A stretch of DNA of 64,000 nucleotides from Gyromitra esculenta (lineage: Eukaryota > Ascomycota > Pezizomycetes > Pezizales > Discinaceae): positions 2,728,001 through 2,792,000 of the forward strand of contig JBCAML010000001.1 of the NCBI GenBank assembly GCA_038503075.1, in the 5' to 3' direction. The translations under genes and the position numbers were made by a program. Below the pieces are notes generated by a model that saw only the letters and a list, made by a program, of their open reading frames with translations, was not told where the DNA came from and did no database searches. Shown piece after piece: positions 1 to 11,972 of the stretch; within the stretch, counting starts at the first letter, position 1; the number at the start of each line of letters is the position of its first letter.

Positions 1-1640
1 GAGATGCTCTCTGGAGCAGCAGCACACCCAGTGAGACTTTTGCTCCACCCTGTGTGTCGTTGTGGTATCAATGTCACGTTGATGGATTTGAAGGGAAAAG
101 AGAAGAGAAGAAGAAAAAGTCGAGCTCTGGGAGACAATAGTCTCGAATACTCAGGGCAGGGGAGAACTTCAGAATACGAGTGTAGAGTGAGTTGATCAGC
201 TAGTCTGTCAGCGTGCTGGACGAGAGCAAGCGAGTGGAAAATTCAAGTTGTTTGTGTCTCGAGTCTGAGCTATAATAATGCTAACTCTCGGACGGTGCAG
301 TGTCTTGACTTACCTGTTTCGGCGCCGTCCAGCTCTTTGGAAGAGGAGCCACACTGGGATGTGAACACTTATCGTGCGTAGCTGTCCCACCTGTAGTACA
401 TCTCTGTCCAATATATAAGCTACGCAGTGCTCCACGAACTCATACCACAGGATATCTTGCTAGAGATACAAAAGCGCCTTTGATCTTCACTGCGTGTAAC
501 ACCGCTCTCGCTGCTGGTCCCGACGACCGTTAAATGGCATATTACAGTACTAAGCGCTTCCCTAAACCTGACATTTCAATTCAGACATACAAAAGCCACC
601 GCTTCCCTCATCTCACCATGGCCACCCACCCACCCGTACCCTTCACACCACACGACTCGCTCTGATCCTATCTAGAATTACAGTGCTGGAAATGTCCAGT
701 TCTCGCCACCTTCACAATCACCGTATCGTTCGTATGTATTCTATGTAGCGTATTTGGACGGGAGCGTATAATAATAATGTCGAGCAAACGGGATGGGATG
801 GGATGGGATGAGATGGGATCGACATGAGATGGATGCGCTGGCTAAAAGGTGGATTGAGAGGGGGGGCTCTAGGGGTTTTGTTAGCGAGAGTAGCTGTGCT
901 GCTCCTTTACTTGGTGTGCTAGTTTCACGGTGGTTAGACCATCCTAGCTCAGATCGGGGGAGTGTAAAGGATTGAGCAGTGCTGGGGCTACTATTGAGGG
1001 ATCAAGACATGGTTCGATGGATAGCATGATAGGGACGAGGAGGGAGGGAGGGTATTGGCGAGTGACCGACCGTGATGGAGCTCCGAGCTGCTTCGAGCTG
1101 TTTTCTGCAGAACCGCGCGAGACACCGCCCAGAGATCCAATTGAACTTTATCGGCACGAGAGATTACGGCAGGAGCAATACGAGACGGTGACTCTGGTTT
1201 TGGCCGATGCCCTGAGCGCAGAACCACCCAAACGCGTCGCTTAGGGTGCATCGCTTGGTGAGTCACACGGGGATGGGTGAGACGAGTGTCTGGCGTCGGC
1301 CCACAGCGGCGGGCGGCGAGGTGGCGCTAGCAAGCTTTGGCAGGCCTTGGGGCTTGTTCGGGAAGGTCCCACCAGATGGCCGAACAGAGCTTCTCTCAGA
1401 TAGGGGCTGCCCCTGCGCTGAGTTTCGTTCGCGGGCATTTCGCTCGTCCAAGGCGAGGGCAGAGAGGTCTCGGACCAGTCCGGGTCCGTCCTGGGCGACG
1501 AGACAGAGCCACAATGACCCAATAGGCGCGCCGCTGCCAGATCGCGCACGGTGGCGCCCTTGCTCTGTACCTTTACTTTAACCTTAAATGATCGTTCCAG
1601 GGCTCTCGGATGCCCGGCACTACTGACGCCAGGGGACACC
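1..1640. other. Intergenic region, no supported gene
   Basis: I see no gene here. Short open frames exist on both strands, but none has domains, a plausible start context or exon structure. Bases ~787-815 hold a GGGAT-type simple repeat. Bases ~1060-1600 are clearly more GC-rich than the flanks and give long overlapping open frames on both strands, which is what GC-rich noncoding DNA does. This part probably serves as upstream region for the gene starting at 1873. Confidence 0.5.
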
Positions 1641-1650
1641 AGTGGATGCA

Positions 1651-1657
1651 TATAAAT
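1651..1657 (+). promoter_or_regulatory. TATA box of the 1873 gene
   Basis: A TATAAAT lies 222 bases before the start codon. It is followed by a CT-rich tract with repeated CACTCACTCG-like units (about 1740-1770), typical of fungal transcription start regions, which implies a long 5' leader. Confidence 0.5.
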
Positions 1658-1872
1658 CTGGCCCCGTTCCCACCGCCGTGGCTGTTGGCTTCCATCGACT
1701 TTCCCTTTGCATCAGTCTCTCTTCAACAGCTTTGCGTCTAGCCATTACACTCACTCACTCGCTCACTCGTTATTGCCAGTAGTTCATTCCTTGCTGCTGT
1801 CCAGTCTTTTACCGTTCAAGCTTCCTAATAAATAATACTCAACTTCTACTACATCTACAAAAACCAGTCAAG

Positions 1873-2886
1873 ATGATCTCCACAACTACCCGTCTCGCTG
1901 CCCTCATTTCCCTCGCCCTCCCGCTCGTGTCGGCCAACATCTCCTTCAACTCGTCCTTCACCTACCCCGGCGCCAACTCCTCCTACGCCGACTTCGCCAT
2001 CAGTCCCGACAGCGGTGTCTCGGAAACCTGTCTGACCGCCTACGCCAAGTCCCTTCCCTGCTCCGAATGGCTCGTGATGGCGCTCGACCAGTCGGGCGAC
2101 GGCCCGAGTGAGGAGGACAAGTTCTCGGCAACGACGCTGAACGACCTGTGCACCACCCAGTGCATCGATGGCCTGCTCGGGTGGAGAGATGAGGTCAGGA
2201 AAGACTGCACACAGGACGACGCCATGAAAGCTGCTGGACAGAGTGGACAGATTTTGGCTGCGGTCACGATGACGAACGTTTCGTTTGTTGAGTACCTCTA
2301 CTGGCCTACCTGTCTCAGGGATCTGTAAGTCTTCTCTCTCCCCTCCCCACTAAAAAATAAAAATAAAAATAAAAATCAGAGAGGAGTAAAAGGACCAAAG
2401 AAGAACCAAGAGCTAACAAAACAACAAAACAACAGCTCCACCGGCAGCCTCTGCTACCTCGCCAACGACACAGACTCCTGGGCCTCCAGCGACACCTCCG
2501 AAAACACCCCCGAAATCATCTCCACCTTCTGCGACAGCAGCTGTCTCACGCAGATGTCCGTCTTCACCTGGGACATCGTTGGCGCCATGTACGGCGACGG
2601 CAGCGACATCAACATTGCCGATGCCACCAAAATCTGCCCCAAGCTCGACACCAGCAAGTTCCCGTTCCTGCACGAATCCGCTTCCGGTTCTTCTTCTTCT
2701 TCATCCTCTTCGTCTTCGTCTTCGAGCTCTGGAAACGGCACGGCGGCGGCGGGATCAAACTCGACCAGCAGCAATGGAACCGTCATCGCGAGCACGAACG
2801 CGGCGGGTGCGTTGAGGGCTGGAAGTGTGGCGTGGGGATTGGGAAGCGCTGTTGTTGCTGTTGCCGTTGGGTTTGGAATGTTGTAA
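1873..2886 (+). CDS. Secreted serine-rich, probably GPI-anchored protein
   Basis: Two exons, 1873-2324 and 2436-2886, encode 300 residues. The intron starts GTAAGT, has an AGCTAAC-type branch site and ends CAG; removing it keeps one frame (residues ...CLRD-L-STGSLC...). Residues 1-21 are a signal peptide. The mature part has several N-glycosylation sequons and regularly spaced cysteines (such as CLTAYAKSLPC, CTTQC, CDSSC), suggesting disulfides. A run of about 14 serines (bases ~2692-2731) leads into a Ser/Thr/Asn-rich stalk, and the last ~25 residues are hydrophobic (LRAGSVAWGLGSAVVAVAV), as in a GPI signal. I do not recognise a catalytic domain. It is most likely a cell-wall or plasma-membrane surface protein. 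The start ATG follows AGTCAAG, a good fungal context. Confidence 0.88.
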
Positions 2887-3828
2887 AGTGGTGATGTTTC
2901 CGGTGGTGGTGGTGGGAGGAGGGAGGGAGGGAGGGGTGTGTTCTAGTATGATATACGAGATTTATATTACTCAGAGTCGTAATGTGGAAGGTGGTGTGTA
3001 AATAGGAGTTGAATACATATACGCTTTTTTAGGAGTTTGCAACCTCCCCCTCCCCAAATTGGCATCACAGTGTGCTTGATTGCTTTGCGATGTCTGCGAA
3101 CGAGTTTGAACCAGGTTCAGGTTCGCGCACACAGAAAAATTGCAGCACACGAGTAGACACGCGTAGACATATTCCAAAGAAAGAAAGAAAGAGAGAAAGA
3201 AAGAAAAAAGGGAACAGCTCCAACAAACATATCCCCAATCACGTCAACACTCTTCCAGCCACATTCCACGAAACTGTAGTTGGTCGTTGCCACTGACGAG
3301 TTGACTCCATACCAAAAACAAACAAATACCCTATTCAACATTATCCCGTAAGGCATAGTAATATACAGGTAATACACACCCCTCGTCCTGAAGTCCACGC
3401 AGTAGCACTCCTGACGAGGGGAGTGAGTGGAAGATCCCACCTACCTACCTACGCCTTAGGGAGGACCGGTATCTCTATGGCGTATGTAGGAGTATATCTT
3501 TCTCTCTCTAGGGCGTTGGTGAGCGTATGTAGCGAAGCTCCGGTTTAATTACGACGGGTGGACGGATGGCGTTGCGGGGTCATCAGATCTCACTCGCGGG
3601 ATGTACCGCCCAGAATTTAGGCCATAAGTTCATAGCACCAACCGGATACAACGAGGCAGCTATAAAGGATAAGGTGCTGTATTTCCTATATGTATGTATG
3701 TGTGTATATGTGTATATCGCTAACCATAGCTCTCATACCAACTTCAAACCCCCCATCCCCACCCTCCCCCTAGCCCTACCAATACCTACCTCTACCTCTA
3801 CCTCTACCCCCACCCCCACCCCACTAAC
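2887..3828. other. Intergenic region between two convergent genes
   Basis: 3' flanks of two genes that face each other. It holds a GGAGGGAGGGAGG tract near 2920, an AAAG-rich purine run near 3175-3215 and pyrimidine repeats (ACCTCT and CCCCCA units) at about 3780-3825. No gene is supported. Confidence 0.5.
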
Positions 3829-4651
3829 CTACTTCCTAACCACAACATCATCAATAGCATACGGCACATAAGTCTTCCCATCACCCTCATAAACCCTGAC
3901 CTCCATCTCCCTCAGCCCGCGGAACCCCCTGCCGTCCAAACCGCCGATCTCGGTCCTCACGTCCGTCGTGATCTGCTTCTCGTACCGCGCGGGCTGTCCG
4001 CCCGCGGCGCGTCTGCCCGTCACCTTCACGGTCACCGAGCGCGTGCCGAACACGACGGGCGTGATGGCGAATGAGTCGGCGTCGAACGTAGACGGCCCAC
4101 TGAGGATTGCGACGGGCGCGGGCGTGTTGCCGGGGGTCCAGAGCGATTGGGTCGAGCCTCCGCACTGTAGGAGTGGTGTGGTTAGTGTGTTTTGGTTTTT
4201 TAGTGGGGTTTTAGAGGGGGGTTACCGATTTGTAGTAGGGGTTGGTGGGCGGGAAGTGGGTACATGATACTGCGAGCCACTGCGCTTCTTGGTAGAACTT
4301 GAAGCCGTTGTAGATGAATGGCACGCCGCCGGGGTTCCCGAGCTGCGTGAAGTCCGAGGAGTCGCTCAGCGGGATGTCGTCGAACTGGTTATTGTCCGCA
4401 ATGTCAGTCTGCTTCGTCACCTGGCTAGAGGTGGGTGGATGGATGGATTTTTTTTGGGGGGGGAGGGCTCTCACCTTCAATACGGTTTTAACGGGTCTGG
4501 GCGGGTAGCCACCGCTGTAGGAATCATCGTGTCCCTGATGTCCGCCATCGTCGCGCGCTGCGAGGTTGTCACTCGGATATCCAAGTGCGGGCAGAGCACC
4601 CAGGACCTGGAGCAGGAGCACGGAGACCATTGGGAACGAGAGGAACTGCAT
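3829..4651 (-). CDS. Secreted protein of unknown function
   Basis: Three exons on the minus strand, 4651-4475, 4420-4226 and 4164-3829, encode 235 residues. The start used is the ATG at 4651, because the protein then opens with a clear signal peptide (MQFLSFPMVSVLLLQVLGAL...). An upstream in-frame ATG at 4753 would put 34 hydrophilic residues in front of it. Intron 1 is 54 bases (GTGAGA...CCAG) and intron 2 is 61 bases (GTAACC...CAG); both leave the frame unchanged. The region after the signal is His/Asp/Gly-rich (GGHQGHDDSYSGGY). The C-terminal half reads as a compact beta-rich fold (VTVKVTGRR..., MEVRVYEGDGKTYV). The middle contains two cysteines about 15 residues apart, near the second intron. 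I do not recognise the family. Intron 1 has no stop in frame, so its retention would only insert 18 residues. Confidence 0.82.
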
Positions 4652-7600
4652 TTCGAAAGTTTGGATTGGTGTTATGTAAACGAAGGTAGATTTTTGGGAA
4701 CTTTTACTCTTGAAAATGCTGGAGAACGAAGGATGGCTGGATGCTGGATTCAATTTCTACGGGAAGATACGGTGGTATTTATTCTCCATGGAAAAACCCT
4801 CTCCCTCAGGATATACAGACCAGCAGCACGATGCTACTCGACAGCTATCAGTCACACTGAACTCACCCGTCCTGCGCCAAGAGTATCTCGGTTTTTCAAT
4901 ACGAGAGTTTGTGGCTCCATCGTGAGAATTATCGCTAGTGTTCTCTTCCTCTTCCCGCATGGCACGAGATGTTGGGTGTTGAGTGATTCTTAACTCCTTG
5001 GCTGTAGCTATTTTTTCTCCCGAGCATTCAGAAACACAGTAAGCATCGATAGAAGCACAGGTAGTGCAACGGTTGTCCTGATGTGGCGATATTTTCTGTA
5101 CTATTGCGATTTCTGTACTCAATGGGCTTTTTCCATTGTTTGATGTTCGTTGCTGTCAACGGTTACACATGTGACACGTAGTTATTCTGTGCCGTGGTGT
5201 AACTCTTGTGTTAGTATTTATTTATAGTAACTGCAGATTCGCGAGAAAACACTATCGGGAATATTAGACTAATCCGGTCAGCCAACCTGTCTGTCATTGG
5301 AGGACAGCGGATGGATGGATGGTATCAAACTCTGCGAGCCAAGACTGCATATGTGAATGGGGCACTCCCCTCCAATTTCTAGGGATCGAACCTGCTGTCA
5401 TTGAAAGATCTCGCCATCGGATCTAGCTGGTGCAAGACATAACCTTCCAGCCAAGCCTACTACCTACGTAATTATGTAAGTGGCTAGCATCCCAACGTGC
5501 TTTCAAGCCACCAAAATAGATAAACAGCTAATCTGGATTATGTTTAAGCTTCAAGACCCTCGTACCTACCGTCACGTCACACGCCTACGAGGGAGAAGCG
5601 AAAGCCAAGATAAATTCGCTTGATATTTCCTGACTTGCCTTCCCGACCTGTCTGTCACGTCCATAGGAAGCGAAGTATCACCAGGATCATGCGTGAAAAC
5701 CGCACTGACCCGTGTGGACGATACGTATTGTACTCGAGATGGTGTTCACTCTCCTTCCAGACTGCTATAAAAAGAAACCCAAGATGCCAAGATATGGATT
5801 GGTGTTGTTATGCTTGGCTCTCCATCGTACATGAGCTCGCTATATATACATAATTAGACGAAGTAGAGCAGAGTGTAAAGAAAAAACGAAAGCAGGGACA
5901 AAAAGTGGGCGTTTTTTTTGATCGAGTCTCTTGGCGGATACGTGGATGGATGTATTCTTAACTATATATATGGATCGTGACTGGCACGGCATGCGTAGCG
6001 TAGTGTTTGCAAGTTCTTGAAATGTTTAAAAGTGGTCATGTGTATGTATATGGTAGACCCGCGAATCTATGGGGATGGATGGGGGGGACAGGTGCAGTGG
6101 AGAAGAGTGGTGGTGATATTACTAGAAGAAATACAGTTGTGCTTGTTCGGGTGCTTGTTCGAGGCTCGAGTCCATCAGTAAGTTGCTCGGCTAGTTTCGA
6201 TGTGGATGTTGGTGGTGGGTTCGAGGTGATCCCGGTGGGTTTTGGAGTTTAGGCTGGAGCATTAATAATCGTCATGAGTGGGGGGAGGCGTAAGTTTTCC
6301 TCAATGCCTTGGCTGCTGATAATCCGATACACGCATGATAGGTAATTGTGGAGTTCTCAAATCTAAAGAGCTTGGAAGTTGGGCCTCGCTGCTGGAGACT
6401 GCCTTGAAAGGTACAGGGCGAGATAAGGTTATATAGCCAAGTACTCTCTATATGAAAGGTGCAGCTTACTTATGTATCTATACGTTAACTAAACGAACGT
6501 CCTCAGTTGATGATAGGAGAGCCTGGAGAGAAGGGCGGGGTCAGGGTCCGGGAACAGCTGTGTTCTAAGTGGTTCTTACCGTTGAAGATAATTGCGAGAT
6601 ATCTCCCAGAAGTGAGGATGAGAATCGGATCACACAAATAGAGTTTATGTAGGGCAGGGGCTGAAATAATCGCCGAGAACGGGATTATCAGGATCAAATC
6701 TCTACGTTACCGCAGCTGAATCATCACGCAACCCAAGGGTTACAGCAATTCTCACTGAAAGTCGTTAACGAATCTATAGTCTGCTAATATATGGTTCATC
6801 CTTTACAATCATCCTGGCTAACGGCCCTGCTTTCCAGCTGCAACTCACGAACCTCGGCCTAGACTCAAGACATTCTGTCAATGTAAGTGCCGTGAATTTT
6901 AATAGATAACGGATCGCATCCCGCAGTGGGGTTATTAGGTCAGGCTCCTCTTCGCTTGTCTGCAAGGAAAGGACATCTTTCCGGGGTTGATGTTAATCAT
7001 AATTGTGGGCGATGAGCTCATCTAGATTCCACACTGTCTCTCCGAATTGTGGATCAACTATAATGTCTACAATATTGTGCCTTGCGTCAGCATCAGGTGG
7101 CCAAGCTGGAAGCAATCAATGCCTATATAGCAATTGTGGCGTCAATATCGTTCTCAGGGACGTGAAATCCCTAAATGTCGGCTTGAGATTTGGAATCTCT
7201 AATCTTTGGTCGGTCCGATCAAAGCATTAACCCTGCCTCTTGAGTTACTAAGGAATATAAGCTGTTATATTGGAACAATATATTTGTCGGGATCGTGTTC
7301 CTGAATGTTCCTGGCGATCAGCTATCCCTGGTTAACGGTAGGGTTGCATTTAGGCGGGTGCGACCACCACCCCGCCTCTTCCACCGAAATTCCGAGAGAG
7401 CGCTGGTCTTTCTCTACAGTACTAGTATCTACTATGCCTGAAAGATAGAAACTCTACACGGTACTCTTTTTGTTCATCTCGCGTTAGTGTGTCCGATTCG
7501 GCCGTTTCCGCGTACCAAGAGCACGTTTCTCGTGTGATCTTTAACTAGGCAAGCGGATGGAAGTCAGGCGGCGTTGAAGGGCCGCTGTCCGAATCTAGGA

Positions 7601-7826
7601 CTGATGGTGTAACATAAAAACTAACTTCCAATTTCGTGAGGATCAGAAACTCTCTCCACCATGTCTAGTCTAAAAGTTTCCTAACCCTGGATCGGTATTG
7701 CTCCTATTTTCCGACAAAGTGCTCACGTTCGAGACTCGGAGAAAAGTGCAGAAAAATGTTCCTTTAATTTACAAGGAAAAGAAATTGCCGATTAAACGAA
7801 TAATTAGTGTTTGCGCTTTACTGCAG
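4652..7826. other. Long gene-poor stretch
   Basis: More than 3 kb without a supportable gene. Open frames such as 4757-5122 minus and 6007-6252 plus have no domain, signal peptide or exon partner. Composition varies, with AT-rich parts at about 5860-6000 and 7600-7830. An AATAAATA on the minus strand near 4776-4783 may be the TATA element of the 4651 gene. Confidence 0.45.
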
Positions 7827-7833
7827 TATAAAA
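7827..7833 (+). promoter_or_regulatory. TATA box of the GH74 gene
   Basis: A TATAAAA stands 101 bases before the start codon at 7928, followed by a C-rich pyrimidine tract (about 7857-7875). Spacing matches other TATA boxes in this window (90-101 bases upstream of ATG). Confidence 0.55.
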
Positions 7834-7927
7834 TGGTACTTCAATTGGTTCGATTCCTCCCCCCTCCCCCACAACCTCGCCTGGTCGATCACCAGATTCC
7901 GCTTCTGCAGCCTTGGCCATTTCCATC

Positions 7928-10611
7928 ATGTACGGATTATCTGCACTTGCTCCTTTGCTTTCCGCAGCATCAGCTCTGCTTGCATTGATCCCCGGTGCAA
8001 GCGCTGCTGCACCTGCCGCGCAATGCTATAACTGGAAAAATGTAAGGATTGGTGGTGGTGGTGGGTTTGTCCCAGGCATTGTTTTCAATCAAGGGAAAAG
8101 CGGGCTAGCGTATGCCCGAACGGATATTGGTGGTGCTTACAGATTGAATTCGGATGATACGTGGACACCACTGACTGATTTTGCCACTGGCACCGATTGG
8201 TAAAAGAAAATTATTTTTTGGTTTGATCCTTTGAGGTTGAACTCCTTCTAACGGGTTTTAAAAAAATATTAGGGGTAAGTGGTATATTGATGCATTGGCA
8301 ACCGACCCCGTAGAGGTTAGCCGGTTGTACCTATTGGCAGGAGCCTACACCAATTCATGGTAATATCAAGACGTTCAATGTGATGATCGTTTCATCAAGC
8401 TTACTGGAACTACCTTAGGGATCCTAATAATGCTGTTATACTTCGATCTCTTGATTATGGAGGGACCTTTTCAACTGTCACGTTGCCTTTCAAGGCTGGT
8501 GGTAATATGCCAGGCCGAGGTATGGGCGAAAGACTTGCTATCGATCCTAACAAGGGAAGCATCCTCTTCTTGGGTGCCCGAAGTGGAAATGGTCTCTGGA
8601 AAAGTACCGACTACGGCAGCACCTGGGCCAAGGTCACCTCTTTCCCTAATCCTGGTAGGCAAATCTGCAACGTCCTTCGCTATATCTCCGATAACTATAG
8701 CCCTAACCTTACCTTCTAGGAACCTTTATCCCGGATCCTTCGGATGTTGGTGGATTGAATGGAGATATCATTGGTATCTCGTGGATCACCTTCGATTCAA
8801 CCAGCGCAAGCCGCGGCACCGCCACACCTAGAATCTATGTCGGTGTTGCTGAGAAGAACACCCAAAATGTCTTTGTCTCGACTAATGGTGGAACTACTTG
8901 TAAGAATCCACCACTTCATCCGTTATAGGAGTCTTAGCAAGAAGCTAAACTAATTTCTGGGCATCAATTAGGGACTGCTGTTCCCGGCCAGCCACTTGGT
9001 TATCTCACCCATAGGGGAGTCCTTTCGCCCAAGGAGAACTTGCTCTACTTGACATACAGCGATGGTGCTGGTCCTTATGACGGCACCTCTGGATTTGTCT
9101 ATAAATTCAACATCGCTACCGGAGTGTGGACCAATATCACCCCAGAAACAGGCTCCTTCGGGTTCGGCGGTATCGACATTGATATCCAGAAGCCAGGCAC
9201 CGTGATGGTTGCGGCTTTGAACGAATGGTAAGTACTTCATGATCAGCCTCGTGGGCTTCGCTAACTATAACGCGAAAATAGGTGGCCAGATGCAAACATT
9301 TGGAGGTCTACTAACTCTGGTGCTACCTGGAGCCCTATTTGGGACTGGTCGTACCCAATCGTTAACAAGTACTTCGGGTACGATATCTCCGCCGCCCCAT
9401 GGCTCCAAGACCCCAACTCCGGTGAAGATTACAGGAAATACGTTGGATGGATGATTGAGGGCTTATCCATCGACCCGTTCAACTCAAACCACTTCCTCTA
9501 CGGCACCGGAGCGACAGTCTATGGTAGCAAGAACTTGTTGAATTGGGATACTGCCCACAACATCACCCTCAAGTCACTGGCAACTGGAATTGAAGAAACA
9601 TCAGTCCAAGGACTTATTGCACCACCCACTGGACCCAAACTCCTCTCGGCAGTTGGAGATATTACCGGTTTCGTCCATAACAGCCTAGATGTTGCTCCCA
9701 CGATCGGTTTCAAGAGTCCCTTCTGGGCTACCACTTTGGATCTTGATTACGCTGGTAACAAGCCCAACAGCATCGTCCGTGTTGGCAGCGATGGATCCGG
9801 CGCTACCAAACAGGTTGCAGTTTCTTCTGACTATGGCGTTACCTGGTCAGAGCATCAAGGTGCTCCAACCTACACCAACGGAGGCAAAGTTGCTCTTTCT
9901 GCGGACGGTGACACAGTTCTCTGGAGGACCGGAGGCGGGAACGTACTTGTTTCAACAGGAGCCAATACAATTTTCACCGCCGTTTCCACACTCCCAAGCA
10001 ACTCGCCAGCCATAGCTGCCGACAAGAAGAACGCCACTATCTTCTATGCAGCCTCTGGATCCAACTTCTACATCTCCCGCAATTCTGGAGCCACTTTCGC
10101 AATCACCAGCACATATACCACTTCCAGCTCCAATCCCGTCAAGATCGTGGCTAACCCCAATCTTTCTGGCGACGTTTGGGTTTCCAGCGATAGCGGCCTT
10201 TTCCACTCCACCAATTTCGGTGTTACTTTTACTGCCATCTCGGGAGTTACAAGAGGATACCAATTCGCTCTTGGCGCCCCTGCCACCGCTGGTGGATACC
10301 CTGCTATCTACCTTGTGGGTACCATCGGTGGTTCTGTCGGTGTTTTCAGAAGCGACAACACTGGTGTCGCTTGGTATAAGATTAATGATGCTGCGCACGG
10401 TTTTGGATCACCCGATGGTGTACCTGTTGCTGCGGATCTGAATACTTATGGAAGGTTAGTCTCACTTGCATCTGAAAAAAAACCCCTTCAATTGCAGAGA
10501 ATGCATTCTCTTGGGAGAATACTTGCTAATATGGAATCTCATAGGGTCTATCTTGGCACCAACGGCCGTGGTATCTTCTACGGTGACGTTTCTTGCGCTA
10601 AGCCTGCATAA
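7928..10611 (+). CDS. GH74 xyloglucanase, secreted
   Basis: Seven exons (7928-8199, 8273-8359, 8419-8654, 8720-8899, 8972-9227, 9282-10454, 10545-10611) join into 756 residues with no frame break. The start is the ATG at 7928; the longer open frame would begin at a TTG. Residues 1-~25 are a signal peptide. The mature protein shows GH74 hallmarks in order: GGGGGFVPGIVFN, RTDIGGAYRLNSDDTW (Asp66 lies in the block holding one catalytic Asp of the family), DALATDP, GGNMPGRGMGERLAIDPN, GARSGNGLWKS, GWMIEGLSIDPF, VALSADGDTVLW and YGRVYLGTNGRGIFYGD. These belong to the paired seven-bladed propellers. GH74 enzymes cut beta-1,4-glucan chains of xyloglucan, acting endo or from the reducing end; I cannot tell which. 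The protein ends about six residues after the last propeller motif, so there is no CBM1. It acts outside the cell on plant hemicellulose. Confidence 0.96.
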
Positions 10612-11972
10612 TTTCTCATTTCTACCTAACTGGAGTGTTGATTTTCTGTTTAGTCTATGTATTTACAAAAAACTTACCTGTATTATGTGTCTGAAAACTG
10701 CGAAGTTCTTAAATCTTGGAATACTGACAGGCTAGAAACGCCAATGCGTAGTTGGACAAAGACATTATTTAGAGGAGATTTTATGTCTATCGATATAGAC
10801 CAAATTGATAGGCGTGGCTGTGGTAGGGCAGGGAAAAATATCCAAATCATCATATATCACTCGATTTAACTAAACCCCCGAGAGAAAACCAAGCATCATC
10901 CACTCTAATCCATCCGATCATTAAAACGCAAATAGATCTAGCTAGGAACTTAGCTTCCGTAGTGCTAGGAGCCAGTAACACATTTTCCCTACCCTTTAGA
11001 CCATTGAAATACCATGTTCCACAAATCCTGCGTGAGTAACCCAGAACCCGGCTCATCCACAACCCGGAGAATCGGTACATACGCTGTAATCAGATTAATT
11101 CCCCGAGCCCCTCGCTGTACTAAAAGATGCATTGCATATGTACGCAGCTGTTCCTGCATGGCGAACACTTCAACTCCAGACGGGTAATAATTACCCCATC
11201 AAGTAGGCATGATATGCATGTGGAGTAGCTTTTCACTAAATGTGCAGAACAAACCTGGAGTGCCTCCCGAGATTGCTAACTAGCACTGTATAAATCGATG
11301 CATACTATTGCAACGTATATATATGGTAACATTGATCACGACTTAATATTCGTAGTACCAGGTGACATGGTCGTATCTCAGACTCTAGTTTAGTACATTT
11401 TATTGATAGATTGATCGTTACTGCTATCGTCATTTAGCTTTGCCGAATAAGTGACTGGAATTTAAGTTCTTAGTGACCATTAGTTCAAAAATGGTTTCAA
11501 GGATTCGTGAAGAGTGTATATTGTCACGCTTGCGTATATCTGAGACCCAGGTACTGCTCATCATGAAAGGAGTAACAATGGCTGCAGCTGCATGCATATA
11601 TATGGGCTCGCCCAAAATACCTTTAAGATACTGGAATAATGGCTGTCTAAATAGTGCTTCAGTTTAAACGGAATGAATTCACACCAAATTTGCATCAACT
11701 CAGATGTTTTTTGATTACACTTTAAGGTTTTTGATTTATTTGGCACTCTGTACACGTAACTCAAGGTTTAACATAGCTAACACGCTATCCCAAAGTTATC
11801 AGACTACAAAGTGTATCGCTACTCACAAAACTGAACAAACTTATACAAGAGAACCACCTCTCAATCCCCATAACCGTACAACAATTCCGCTATATGCGTG
11901 CTCGATGAGCCTAGAAGTTACATAGCCAGTCAATCATATCGGTGTAATCTTCGAGAATTCTGTTGTTGCACC
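10612..11972. other. Intergenic region, no supported gene
   Basis: AT-rich spacer after the GH74 gene. Short open frames on both strands (for example 11430-11615 minus and 11473-11667 plus) overlap each other and have no domain or splice support. I see no RNA gene or repeat family here. Confidence 0.45.

Noticed and set aside
991..1651. Several overlapping open frames on both strands
   Set aside because: Explained by high GC content; proteins are low-complexity with no domain.
3780..3825. ACCTCT/CCCCCA repeat as an internal telomere-like tract
   Set aside because: The units do not match the TTAGGG fungal telomere repeat; it is a simple pyrimidine repeat.
4757..5122. 121-residue open frame on the minus strand
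   Set aside because: No signal peptide, domain or splice partner; overlaps an unrelated open frame on the other strand.
7840..7870. GGTTCGATTCC resembling a tRNA B box
   Set aside because: No matching acceptor, D or anticodon arms around it, and the T-arm stem does not pair.
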